Shown piece after piece: positions 44,401 to 58,764 of a stretch of DNA of 64,000 nt (position 1 is its first letter; each line of letters starts with the position of its first letter). Below the pieces are notes generated by a model that was not told the DNA's origin, searched no databases, and saw nothing but the letters and a program-made list of their open reading frames with translations. Made by a program: the position numbers and the translations under genes. The DNA is from Pomphorhynchus laevis (taxonomy: Eukaryota > Acanthocephala > Palaeacanthocephala > Echinorhynchida > Pomphorhynchidae): positions 62,001-126,000 of the forward strand of contig WNNJ02000678.1 in the NCBI GenBank assembly GCA_012934845.2. The letters run 5' to 3'.

Positions 44401-45770
44401 ATTCGTTGAGGAATAGGGGTCGAAAACTGATAGCATAGCAGTTACTCTTGATATCCTCTAATCCTTATTCTGATACAACGTCTGTTATTTATTAGTCAAT
44501 TCATAAAAATGACGCTTATTTAAAACTTCGTCTTATATAATCATTTATTATGAACTATTTATTATTTATTTATCTTTATTTTTGTTGACGATATAATTAT
44601 CAAATGTTTATTTACTGAACTACTTTCTCATAAATCCTCCATATTATCAAGAATTGACTGACTTTATCTCAATATAATTGGAGAAGTCATTGTCATGCAT
44701 ATGGCTCTACTGCTTTGTTGTGTCGAGGAATAAGGTCGAAACCTGATAGCATAGCAGTTCCTCCTGATGACCTCTAATACTTATTCTGATACAACGTCTG
44801 TTATTTATTAGTCAATTCATAAAAATGACGTTTATTTTAAATTTTATTTTTTAACTTGATTTAAATTATAGAAAATCTAAAAACAATTATTAATTTTATT
44901 ATTTAATTATTAAATTTTGATTTAGCATTATTATATTATATAGATAAATAATTAAAATAACAGTAATCAAAACATTACTGCAACAATTAGTTTGTAAATA
45001 AATTAGCAAAACTTTTGTCAAGACTAATACAACAATTTTATCAATAATGCGACAATTATTTGTCGATGATGCCCAATTATATTACCATTTGTGCCACAAG
45101 ATTAAATCAATACTTTGGCTACGCTGCTATGTGGGGTCGAGGAATACAGGCTATAACCTGATAGCATAGCAGTTCCTTCTGATGACCTATTAATCCTTAT
45201 TCTGATACATCGTATATTATTTATTAGTCAATTTATAAAAATGACGTTTATTTTAAATTTCAATGTTAAATTTTAACTTGATATAAAAATAAATATAAAA
45301 ATAAATTGTACAAAATATTATATCATTATATATTATTTTCTTTATTTTTATTTATATATCGTGTAAAAACGTAGACTCAGTTATCTGATTTCATCTTATG
45401 AATTGATTAATATGTAAAATATAATGTATTCTGACTATACCTATATTCCGATATCATCAGGCCATATTCTGATATGGCCTTGTAAAATAATGTTTTCACT
45501 CTCAGTGAACTGGTCAATCTGATAAGATAGCAGTTCCTCCTGATGACCTCTAATCCTTATTCTGATACAACGTCTGTTATTTATTAGTCAATTCATAAAA
45601 ATGACGTTTATTTTAAATTTTTTTTATTTTAACTTGATTTAAATTATAGAAAATCTAAAAACAATTATTAATTTTATTATTTAATTATTAAATTTTGATT
45701 TAGCATTATTATGTTTTTTTATAATTATATAACAATACGTAGACTCAGTTAGCTGATTTAATTTCTTCAA
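41440..45770 (+). repeat. Array of about eleven decayed P2 terminal repeats, same orientation
   Basis: The segment tcctgatgacctctaat recurs, with changes, near 41766, 42729, 43147, 43258, 43523, 44038, 44446, 44763, 45176 and 45536, each usually preceded by a ggcc-ctgctatg block and followed by tattagtcaattcataaaaa and an AT tail ending in tacgtagactcagttagctg. Spacing often falls near 320-420 bp, close to the ~345-bp unit of the intact copies. Some copies retain a few bases of RT tail (tttatggatggataat). Confidence 0.78.
41961..42404 (-). CDS. P2 RT N-terminal fragment inside the array
   Basis: 147 open codons, minus strand: MKKICNYNKELKSICNDNIR, INEHICTHNLELIENCELRK, LLSKGYKYRL, KDYIFDKIKNKMKITNNY. 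The same protein as the fragments at 56.2-57.1 kb. It represents the region upstream of the RT fingers in this retroelement family. Very Asn/Lys-rich, in line with local AT content. Confidence 0.65.
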   Translation of the reverse strand: MKKICNYNKELKSICNDNIRNIMETECNCKSLSFDKINEHICTHNLELIENCELRKLLSKGYKYRLNNNNDKNKIYNSLYNNLNDYFSKLINSESSNISKINIWKDYIFDKIKNKMKITNNYKRKDKINKDMYKEFTKLIKIINKNK

Positions 45771-45813
45771 GGATGAACAACAATTGAACAATTAACAATT
45801 ATTATGTTAATTA

Positions 45814-45886
45814 AAATATTGTATAAACAAAAAATATTGTATAAACAAAAAATATTGTATAAACAAAAAATATTGTATAAATATTG
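45814..45886 (+). repeat. 18-bp tandem repeat, four units
   Basis: aaatattgtataaacaaa repeated, between the last P2 terminal repeat and the candidate exon at 46001. Confidence 0.85.
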
Positions 45887-46000
45887 TATATGAACGTAGT
45901 TTCAGCTGATCTCATTTCAAGATTTTAACAATTTTCACTTAAATAAAAAGCAACAGTGATAATTAATTGTTAACTCATTAGCTGATTAAATTTTTATTAG

Positions 46001-46061
46001 TTTTCAGTGCCGTCCACAGTTATAACGACACAATCGACAATTACCCAATAAGGAGCTACTC
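46001..46061 (+). CDS. Candidate downstream exon, possibly RALGPS exon 12
   Basis: Acceptor tttttattag, then FSAVHSYNDTIDNYPIRSY, donor tc|gtatcc. Phase fits exon 11, which would place the whole P2 terminal-repeat array (41.4-45.8 kb) in the intron. No PH-domain resemblance, so membership in RALGPS is conjecture. A minus-strand open frame overlaps but lacks splice support. Confidence 0.3.
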
Positions 46062-46127
46062 GTATCCCGTTACATTGACTATTATATTCAATTTTTATTA
46101 TGTAATTTGTAATACATTTCTTTGCAG

Positions 46128-46248
46128 CAAACCAGAGTGCACTGATTTCTACTGCAAGATAAAGTTTGTCGCATATCTTCAAAGCGGCATTGCTACTTCA
46201 AACATTTGTCGGTATTTACTTGAGTGCAAAGTCTTAAGGACAAAATGA
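46128..46248 (+). CDS. Candidate terminal exon following 46001-46061
   Basis: Very good acceptor (catttctttgcag) after a 66-nt intron, in phase: SKPECTDFYCKIKFVAYL, QSGIATSNICRYLLECKV, then LRTK and stop. Four Cys in 40 residues. It could be the 3' end of RALGPS or a small separate gene; not recognised. Confidence 0.32.
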
Positions 46249-46566
46249 TTGATTATACACAGTGGGTATTGACATTGCTTTTATTGGTACATAATCAACA
46301 ACAATCGGAAACAATTCAAATTAACAATTGCACTTGTCATAATTGACGCCTTATTTTTGCACACAAATCATCGCTAATGATGTAATAAATTGATAAACTA
46401 AAGGCGATATTTGATTGGCCAAAATTTTTAATTACAAAACACAAAGAAAAACAATTCGTTTTAATCAACAAAGACTAAGACTTTAAATAATAACTTTTAA
46501 AAATATTGTTTAATTTTTTGATTTTTAATCTATTTGAAATGTAATACTAATGTTTTACAACAAAGC

Positions 46567-46800
46567 GGACAAGATACAGTCCACTGACATGGCTTTCAAC
46601 ATACACGCACTGTTGCCCGTTGAATTTAAGCGCTGATTCGCTCTATCAGCCATCTACCTGCACGCGGATCTTGAATCATCTCCCCTAATCGATTCCAGAG
46701 GACGAGCTTAAGCTCCATTGTAGATTCACCGGGATTACCAAGATTATACCGAGTCGCGTTTAAAATATTTGAGCAATGAAATCTCAATTAACTAACATAA
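46567..46800 (-). other. GC-rich island with coding-like frame, unassigned
   Basis: Minus strand frame of about 50 codons: NATRYNLGNPGESTMELKLV, LWNRLGEMIQDP, RAGRWLIERISA then stop. Composition differs sharply from neighbouring host exons, suggesting an inserted element or recent transfer. No family recognised. Confidence 0.35.
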
Positions 46801-47517
46801 AAAGACGATTTGTATGTGAAAAATAAAGAAGCCTTAATTACGGAAGCCTTAATTCTTACAAGTGGAAAGTTCAATTCAAATAATGTTTTGGACATTTAAG
46901 AAATTAGACTCGTTGTTTTTAAAGTTAATATTTTTGATATATTTTTAATATATTTCCTAATTTAGTACTTTTTAACTGTTTATGTGTAAAGTTGATGGAA
47001 AACTTCATAACATTGTGGTCCCAGCTGAATATTAGCTCATTTTTCTAATACAAGGTATTTATTCGAAGAATAAATAAATTAAATAGATACAGTTTTATTG
47101 CCTTGAGACAAAAAAGTTTATCAATAAAATATAAACTTGATTATTTTGCTTAATATATATTTTGCTGATAAATAAAATTTATTACAAAACAATTATTTTA
47201 TCAAAAAAATATACCCAAAATTGTTTATATTTTAGAATATAAACAATTTTGTAAATAGTTAATAATGATCCATTATTGATGCATAATTAATGGAGCTGAA
47301 TCAAAGAAAAAGAAGATGTTAGCATCGTTATCTGTTATGAAGATGCTAAGAGAAGTTAGCGAAATATCAAAAATAATTTCATCTTTTCTTTAATGCAGCT
47401 TTAATAATTATTTATAAACAATGCTGCTGGTTTGACCCAAAATTCAAACAAAAGTCCAAGTTAAACGCAAAAACAAAATTTTCGTCATCTATCAAATTTT
47501 ATCTATATTTTACTAAC

Positions 47518-50027
<2,510 letters not shown>

Positions 50028-53000
50028 CTAGTACCAAATCGAATGATTAGCAATTACATTTTATTTTTTATAAACTTACAACGATGAATTCATTTTATCA
50101 ATTTAGAATTTGCTTTGTCAGAGTGGATTTTTCACAATTCGTAAACGTAGCTAAATAAATTGACTGCTATTATATTGTCTATTAATTGTGATAATTATTT
50201 TATTCCGTTCAAAAGTTTATCTAAAGTTGTATTTAGCATAAAATGCACATTTTTATCTTGATCATTTACTAAATTTGACTTACGAACAACAAATAGGTTA
50301 TCGGGTGTTCGCCGGAATAAAATATTTTTTTTGTGGATAATCTCACATTACAAGTCCATAAAGTAAACACAATAGGGCTTACGACAGCATTATTTCATTG
50401 AAAATATGTGATGCTAATCCATGTTTCAAGTGCAGATCACGTTCGAGTCTATTATTGGTGTCTTGATTGGGGAAAACAGAATATGATCATCAAATTGATC
50501 ATACACTTAGAAATCTAATATATCTACGTGTGATACAAATTGTCTTCGAAACTCATTTAAGTTGAGAGTATCAGTATAGTATTTTAAAACTTGTGTGCGC
50601 AGCACAAGAACTCCGAACTCGTAACGAATAATCAGGTATCTAATCTATAAGACTAATTCGATTATGTCGTATAGAAAACCAATTTAATATGTTTGTCCCG
50701 CATCCTTTCAGTCATTACCAAAATTAGTATTAATTTATTAAAAGTTAATCGGATTTAACATAATTCCTAAAAATATAGCAATTAACTGTAAATATCTCAT
50801 CGGTAATACAAAATAACATACTCAGTTATTTTATTATAACATAAACAGAAATTATATCCTTTATAAAATCGAAATGAGACTTAAATGTTTCCTTTAACAT
50901 CCACTTCGTATGACAAAACCGCAATAACTCGCATTTTGATTAGGCATAAATGTTGGCATTAAGAAGTTAATAGATTTAATACCACTGCGAATATGTACAG
51001 AATAGTGACATTTAGAAAATAGAACCTCCTTTTATAAGTTGCACACTATGCCACTAACAAAACTGAAATAACTAACGTGTATGGATATTTAAAATAGCCA
51101 TCGTTATTAATGTCACATAACAAATAGCTAATCGCATACATCATTTATTCTATGCAGACTGTTTGACGTTAGAGCCCGCTGATTCACTTGACCTTTGTGA
51201 TATTTACACTATTCACGTTAGTAGATAACCCGTTCATTTATAACTGTTTTTGGATCAATTACATTTTATTTTATGTTTTATAGAAATATTTACATTTTTA
51301 AAAAACGCTAATTTGAAAAATAATATATCATTTACCTTATAATTATGTAGTGATTACATAAATATAGCCTGAACTATACACAAATAAAATTTATTAATAA
51401 ATTTTATTTGTTTTTTTGGTTCCCTGGGAAAAATAAAGAATATATTAAATTTATTTTGAAAGTAATCCTACTCTGTACCACTCTTCGTTTAATAAATTTG
51501 TTCATAGCCTGATGATGGCAATGATAGCGGTTACTGAAATTAATAATAAAATTAAAATATTCTTTGTTTCTAGAAAATATTAAGTTTATAATACAATCAA
51601 GATCATTGATTCTAGTGGATATAATATTATGCCCTAGAGACATGACCCTAGTGTGTTGATCTTAGCATTGATCCTAGATAATAATATTTGCATACATTCA
51701 GCTCAATAACATTAATACTTTAAAATAAAAGTCATTCAGAAAATATACTGTCAAAATATGAAGTCGTTGTGAAATTGTGTATTTGTCTGAATATATGTTT
51801 GATTGTGCAACTAATAATAATTTTACATTGTATTTTTTTATTTATTAAGAACTAATTGATTATTAATCATTTTTTAATCTTATCAGTCTTTTAATAACTT
51901 TAAACGATATTTTCAAATATCGATTAAAGAATATTATCGATATTTTTAAACGATATTTTAAACGATATCATTTCTTTAAACAATATTTTCTTTTCAATTA
52001 CAAATTCCAACGTTTATTAACTCATTGTTATTGTTTTATCAACAAAATGAATGTAATTATTTCATCATTAACTTTTATTAACAAACTTTTATATTAATTA
52101 ATATTAATTTGTAATTTCTTTGAAATATTTTATAGTACAAAATTGATCTTAAAATTCAAGGAATCGTTGCATGTGGCACAATCAAGAAGTGTAATAATGG
52201 ATGTATACAGTCAATGAACGTGATGTATAAATTTATCGCTTGATGTAAAAATGTCATATTCGATATATAAATTTAAATACTTCTTTAATATAATACATTT
52301 AAGAAGTAAAAGGCTAATATTTTTCAAATCACAATTCGTTAATCTCAATTATGGGTCAGTTTGAAAAATAGCTTAATTCCCAAAGACGATATTTTAAAAC
52401 GTAGGCTGAATCAAGTTCTTACTAACTGGTCAGCTTTTAATATTTCAATGTGCAATCCGCTTAATTAAAATATCTAAAATAATTTATTACTCTTAATAGT
52501 GTTTTTAAATCCCCCGGCTAAAATTTTAATCTCAACGGGCACTTTATTTTGTTGGTAAAAATATTAAGTAACTAAACTCTGAATAAATTACCTTACTATT
52601 TCATTTCAATAGTGCTTATTCTCAACAGAGACAACTTACCAGAAATCTACTAAAGATAGTAAAAAGACATTTGTGCCTCAGTGGATTCAGTTTCTAATCT
52701 CAACGGATACTGCTTCTTTAAAACTATTTCTTTTGTATGCAGCAATTTTCAAGTCTTGATTGCTTTATGGTTTATTATGTTCGCTAGTAGATGATAGTAT
52801 TAGAAGAAATTAACCAATCAGATTGTCTTATTTTTTCTAATTTATGCGGCTTGCTGTATTAAGTTACATTAGAGAGGCAGGATATAAAAAATTTATATAC
52901 ACACATTGGTATTACAGACAAACAAACAGAATTTTCAATAGTACCATTGCATAAAAAACTTGATAATGTCATCATTAAGTTAGTATCTCGAAATTTTTAT

Positions 53001-54045
53001 TGCAAATACATGGCATCGACTTACGCACACCAGTCCCTAATGAATTATAGTTATTTTTCTTTGGCTTTTATCGTGTGTCTAGTAAAAACACATTGATAGG
53101 AAGTTGTTTTAAGAAATATACGATAGTTTTAAAAGCAGCTTTAATAATTAATAACGTCAGATGTGTAGCGGAATCAAGTCGTAAGAGTTGTTTTGAACAG
53201 AAACAATTTCAGCAAAATTTGAGTTAAACTTTTACTCTTAATTGCATCAATTTGTTTTATTTTCGTCTATACATTGACACTTTGACTAACAAATAAAACA
53301 ATATATTTTTAAAAGTCAAAGTTGGCATAATTCTTAATGATTGATTTGTCTCTTCAATCTTAAGTGTTGCTATTGATTAAACTAAGCAGAAAGGAGTGTA
53401 TTTTTAAGTGTGATGAATACATTTTAAATACTGATTTACTTGAACAGACAAAACTTATTTAAAAGAAAGCTTAATTTAAAAGTTAAATTTTAAAATAAAT
53501 TTTAACATTCTATAGATTACGTATAGCGTCTGACAATACTTTTAGATTTAAATGAAGGTTTCGAGGCAATATTACGTTAGCAAATTGCAATATGTAGGAT
53601 GTATTCCATTCAACTTAATCTATTCTTTTAAGAAAATAGTGTATGGTTCCAAAAAAATATTAAATTAAACACATGAACAACCATTCATAAATTACGTATT
53701 GAACTATACGATATAATTAACAATATTTTGTTGATTTGTATATTGTGAATTTAATATTTTGAGAATTTTTTTGACTTATACTTTTATCCATTATAAGAAA
53801 TGGAAAACATTCATCACACTTTTTTGAAAATTAGAAAAAAATAATATTATCGTCGTAATCAATAATACTTTAGTATTTCTGGCAGAGGTTATATTACCGG
53901 AAAGCAAAGTTCATAGGCCAATAACTTATCATTAGAACTAATCAGATCAGATAACTGTGTCAACGTAACTTATGCTAAATTTAAATAATAAATACAAATA
54001 ATAAATAATTATATAAGATTTTATTCAATTTATATTTATATAACG
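50028..54045. other. Long AT-rich stretch upstream of the EBF exons, no gene recognised
   Basis: Probably a large EBF 5' intron or regulatory DNA. The minus-strand frame at 51404-51643 has no family signature. A segment near 51515 (cctgatgatggcaatgatag) vaguely resembles a Penelope-type end but cannot be supported further. Confidence 0.4.
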
Positions 54046-54049
54046 ATAA

Positions 54050-54170
54050 AGTAAAAGTTCTGTGTTCAACTCTAATAATATTTGTTCTACTGTTATATAT
54101 TTGTTGTTCAACTCCAATACATTTATTGTTCAACTGCAATATCTCTTGTTTAACTCCAATGTATGAGGTT
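54050..54170 (+). repeat. Minisatellite, ttgttgttcaactgcaatat type (first block)
   Basis: Several degenerate ~21-bp units (ttgttcaactccaat, tgttcaactgcaatatc). Confidence 0.7.
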
Positions 54171-55082
54171 TCAATTCGATTTCCTCTTTGATTTAATTTT
54201 TAAAGTAAATTATTAAATTATTCAAATGATTTTGAAGGAAACCAATATTATTACATAAAATGGCAACTCGTAAAATTTCTTAAATGTTTCTCTTGAACAT
54301 GCTTCACTTAATTTTCCACATGTCGATTAACTCCTATCGCTTTTGATAAAGGAGTATTTAATATAAAATATTGCTTATTTATATATTCTGTAAAGAAAAT
54401 AGTGTTCAAAAAACAATATTAAATTAAACACAAAAACGATCATTTATAAATTAAGTATTAAATTCTTTCAAATATACGGTCGATTTATTTAGTATAATTC
54501 GATTTAAAGGAATTAATATTCACAGTGCAATTCACCGGGCAATTAATATTCATTATGATTAATTAATGCATAATTTATTCGATTTAATTTCAATAAATGA
54601 TGCAAAAGGTAGATTTATTTCATAATATAAAAACTCAAAGATTATATTTCCTATTCTCAGATACAACAATATATTATATGTAAATTCAATGCATAATTTT
54701 TCAACGTAATTTATTTATAATGTTTTGATGTAATTTCACGTTAGCAAATTGCAATATGCAGGAGGTATTTGATTAAAATCGTTACCTGAAAGAATATTCG
54801 TCTTCCGGACATTACAAAGAAGTCTACAATTTTAACATTAGCGCGCTAACAATATGAAACGTTAGAGGTTCCTGAACATTTGAACGCCTAATATATAGTA
54901 TCTTATTCTAATACAAAGTATATTAAATTTGAACACTTAACATTTAAAGGGTCTTGGTAGCTGGCAATACTTTTGGATTTAAATTTATTCAGAATACTTG
55001 ATACCCGTATAACTAGCAATACCAAAGTTTAAATATGCTCTTTAATTTATATTTCCACAATTCAAAAAAATAAAAGTTTCGT

Positions 55083-55200
55083 TGTTAAACTTCAACACAT
55101 TTTTTGTTCAACTGCAATATATTTGTTGTTCAACTCCAACATATTTGTTGTTCAACTGCAATTTATTCGGTGTTAACTGCAATGTTTGTTGTTCAAGCGG
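55083..55200 (+). repeat. Minisatellite, same unit (second block)
   Basis: About five units alternating ttgttgttcaactccaacat and ttgttcaactgcaat. Confidence 0.8.
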
Positions 55201-55221
55201 TTTTATATTCTTGTTCAATAC

Positions 55222-55340
55222 CAAACGTTTCTTTTATTAAGACTACCCTGACGCACATCAGTTCTACCCTATTGCAGGTGTACTCAATGCTCCCCACTTT
55301 CTCCTATCTTATACCTTACTCCTATTCTACTTTTCAATCA
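55222..55340 (+). mobile_element. LINE family E RT fragment
   Basis: Matches 13960-14070 (ccctgacgcacatcagttct, ctaccctattgcagg, ctttctcctatcttatac): the region between RT motifs A and B. Only about 120 bp. Lies between two blocks of the minisatellite. Confidence 0.75.
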
Positions 55341-55344
55341 TTTT

Positions 55345-55620
55345 AATTGCATTCGAAGCGCAATTTTAGGAAATCTGAGTAGACTCCACCACACCGACTC
55401 GTTCAAGGGTCTCTCTACGACTGCGTCAATACTGAGAGAACTTCGCGGCAACGGCTGGTCGAGCGCGGCGCGGAATACGACAATGACACGAAAATTCTTA
55501 GATAAAAGTTTAATGCAAAAAGAGCGCTCGGAGTGTTCGCTGGTGGCCACGACAGGCTCACGGATAGATCTGAACAGGTTGATGCTGTCTGGAATATTGG
55601 CATGCGAAAGTCCAGAACCG
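55345..55620. other. GC-rich island, all frames fairly open, unassigned
   Basis: About 275 bp with far higher GC than its surroundings. Minus strand reads IPDSINLFRSIREPVVAT ... IDAVVERPLNESVWWSLL, plus strand reads GLSTTASILRELRGNGWS. Neither is recognised, so no CDS is called. It adjoins the LINE E fragment and may be part of the same inserted fragment. Confidence 0.35.
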
Positions 55621-55621
55621 C

Positions 55622-55690
55622 GACAATATTTGTTGTTCAACTCCAACATATTTGTTGTTCAACTGCAATATTTGTTGTTCAAGTGCATGT
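55622..55690 (+). repeat. Minisatellite, same unit (third block)
   Basis: Three units (tttgttgttcaactccaaca ...), resuming the second block after the ~420-bp insertion. Confidence 0.78.
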
Positions 55691-56219
55691 GTTTTACGGG
55701 AAAAATAGAAATTTATTGATGGTTCAATACTTTATTTAAAGTAAAACCTTCTAACAATTTGTATGGTTCAGTTGTAAATACAAATAAAACTTGTTCCCAG
55801 TATATGTTGTTCAATGTTGCGTCAAGTTGAATATTTCTTGTGTGTTTTCATCAGCTAAATGTGATATAACATATAAAGAATTAAAATATTTATATCGAAA
55901 TATTAATATTAATTTATACAGTTCGTCAATACCTCCCCTATTTCTCTCTTGTATTGAGGAGAACATTAACAAATAATTTTCGAATGCAATTTAAAATTAA
56001 TTGTGTATGAAAAAATAAATAGTTACATTATTAAATTTTAAACAGAAATGTTGCAGAAAATATATAATAGTCAAAGTATGACAATTAGATAAGATCAATA
56101 AAGTTTAATTGAAATATACATACTACTAGGTTTACGAAACGTTTTCAATATTGCAATAAGACAGTGGAAACGAGTATCTACTCAGACAAATTATTAAAAT
56201 TTACATTTTATTCAATATA

Positions 56220-57110
56220 ATTTACCTCTTTCATAACGAATTGTAAATTTTATTTTTGTCGTTGTTATTATCTAATCGATATTTATACCCTTTTGATAGC
56301 ATTTTCCTTAATTCATTGCTTTTAATTAATTCTAGATTATGGGTACATATATGTCCATTTATTTTATCAAAATTAAGACTTTTGCATTGAGTTTCTATAA
56401 TGTTTCTAATATTATTGTTACATATATATTTCAATTTTTTTATCATAATTACAAATTTTTCATCCTAATGGCGGTAAAACTTATACCTTATTTTAGGAAT
56501 ACATTTACTGTAATCATTACAATAACTTGTAATAATTGTTTCAAAACTCAACTCACTACGTTCATATGCTGGATTTACATTTAAATCATTAGAATTAACC
56601 TCTTTCATTAGTATATCATAATAAAGCTTTTTGCATATGAAGACAAAGTTATTGCTAGCATTATCAATAGTTGTTATTACATAGTTATGCTTTAATTTAG
56701 TACGTTCTGTATACATATCTTTATTAATTTTATCTTTCCTTTTATAATGTTTGTTATTTTCATTTTATTTTTAATTCTATTAAACATATAATCTTTCCAA
56801 ATTTTTATTTAGTAAGTTCTGTATACATATATTTATTAATTTGATCGTTCCCTTTATAATTCTTTGCTATTTGTAATTTTTTATGTTATCAAATATATAA
56901 TCTTTCAAAATTTTAGCCTTAAATTTATTTATGCTTTTGCTTAAGTAATCGTCATTATATCAAAGTAATCGTCATTATTATTTAATCTATATTTATATCC
57001 TTTGATAGCATTTTCCTTAATTCACTATTTCAATTAATTCTAGATTATGGTACATATGTGTTCATTTATTTTATCGAAATTAAGACTTTTGCAATTACAT
57101 TCTGTAATTG
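56220..57110 (-). mobile_element. Clustered P2 N-terminal RT fragments (at least three partial copies)
   Basis: Minus strand: 56446-56231 (GHICTHNLELIKSNELRKML), 56716-56465 (NYVITTIDNASNNFVFICKK, YDILMKEVNSNDLN) and 57110-56820 with the same HICTHNLELI region again. The order of blocks does not follow one protein, so these are separate partial copies or a rearrangement. Confidence 0.68.
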
Positions 57111-58008
57111 GTATAACTATAAGGTTAATAAAGTTTAATTGCAATATATAGACTAGGTTGATTGCTCAGTTGTGAATACATGAATAAAACATATCAATAC
57201 ATGAAATAGATAATTTATATATAATTTCATATAAATCAGATCAGCAAAGTTAGTTTATGTATTTTATGCAATATATAAATTACAAATGAAAATAAATAAT
57301 AAATAATAAATAATTATATAAGATTACATTTTGAAATTTAGCTTTCCTAAAGAACGATCTAGGTAATATTAAGTATTAATATATTTTGTGTGATGACGTG
57401 AAAAGTAAAATTAATAAAATAAATTTAATCTATTAATCGATTTTCAAATAGAAATCGATTAATAATTTTAAAGTATTAATAATTTTCGAGTGAACATATT
57501 ATAATAATTTGTTCACTTAAAATAATTTAATCGGTTACATAATAATCTCATCTAGTAGATCATTTATTAAATAATATATTAATGATATTGTTTAAGGCGT
57601 TTAAATATCGAAAGGAATAATAAATATGGAAATATTGTTCATTAATTTTTGACTATTGCAATAGTCTTTTTTCAAGTGTTATGTTATTTTTAAAACATAA
57701 CATTTGAAAATACTTGTGAATATTATTAAATTAATGTATATAATATTTATTAAAATATTATAAACATTTTGGCATATTTATATACCAAATATTATTGGCA
57801 TATAAAATTTAATATTAGAATTTTATTTTAAATTGATGTATATAATATTTATTATTAGAATTTTACAATTTTAAATAAACATTTACACAATATACTGCAT
57901 AACAAATTGAAGATTGAATAATAAAATTATTAAATATTTCGTTATGACAAATATTTCGTTATCAGTTGTAATAAATATTACAACTGATAATAATAAAAAA
58001 GAAATATG
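57111..58008. other. AT-rich non-coding; small perfect hairpin at 57961-57988
   Basis: atcagttgtaat and its complement face each other across a few bases at 57962-57988. Nothing else recognised. Confidence 0.4.
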
Positions 58009-58369
58009 AATTAAAATATTAATTAAAACGGTAATTAAGAATATGACATTCTAATTTATATTTCTAAAATTGTAATGATATAATGATAATTTTAATTATA
58101 ATCAGCCAAATAAATGATGTAAGCTTGACTTGTAATTTGTCCTTTAATATTATAATGAGGATACAAAAGTCAAGCTTACATCATTTATTTGGCTGATTTT
58201 TATTAAAGTTACGAGCATTATATCGTACTGATTATATGTTCAGTTGAAACATTAAAAATCATGATGTTTATAATCAATTATTATTGACAAATCATAATCT
58301 TATCACAATTTTAGAAATATAAATTAGTATGTCATATTCTTAATTACCGTTTTAATTAATATTTTAATT
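58009..58369. mobile_element. Fold-back element with two nested inverted arm pairs
   Basis: Outer arms 58009-58073 and 58305-58369, 65 bp with one mismatch; inner arms 58101-58131 and 58167-58197, 31 bp perfect (atcagccaaataaatgatg ...). Right side has ~80 bp more between arms than the left. No coding capacity; a MITE or fold-back transposon. Confidence 0.82.
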
Positions 58370-58437
58370 CGTATTTATTTTTTATTATAAACCAATTGAT
58401 TTTCACTCAATAAAGCTATTAATTAATACAATTGATT

Positions 58438-58525
58438 AGTGTATTAACCAATAGAATAAATAATGTATTAATCAAAAGAATCAATAATATATTAACCAAT
58501 AGAATAAATAATGTATTAACCAATA
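58438..58525 (+). repeat. 24-bp tandem repeat, 3.5 units
   Basis: attaaccaatagaataaata core. Confidence 0.82.
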
Positions 58526-58764
58526 GAAATTATCTTGTTTATCTCACTAAATAATAAATTTCGTCTATTTTAGGTTAAAAATAAAATTGATCACGTAATA
58601 ATTTGTTAAAGTATGTTAATCTAATATCCGGCCTTTGCGTACAATAATGATTATATTGAAGCAAGAATTTGGTTGAATAAATATATTGTTGTATAATTGT
58701 GGTTGAAAATATTAAACAACTATGCCTTATATAATTTTATAGTTATGCCATACAATTATGCCAT

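Noticed and set aside
37436-45600. CRISPR-like array
   Set aside because: Repeats are long, degenerate and retroelement-derived, and the DNA is eukaryotic.
45997-46182. 61-codon minus-strand ORF as a gene
   Set aside because: The plus strand has a strong acceptor and in-phase exons at the same place; the minus frame lacks splice signals and homology.
46600-46760. tRNA or snRNA gene in the GC-rich island
   Set aside because: No cloverleaf, no A/B box pair, no Sm site.
46690-46790. The GNPGES frame as the missing EBF exon (family AGNPRDM)
   Set aside because: Only GNP agrees; the rest of an otherwise near-invariant block does not, and GC content differs.
51510-51550. Hammerhead at ctgatgatggc ... 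tgaaat
   Set aside because: The bases between CTGATGA and GAAA do not form a stem II.
51404-51643. 79-codon minus-strand ORF
   Set aside because: Lys/Asn/Ile-rich without motif; could be chance in AT-rich DNA.
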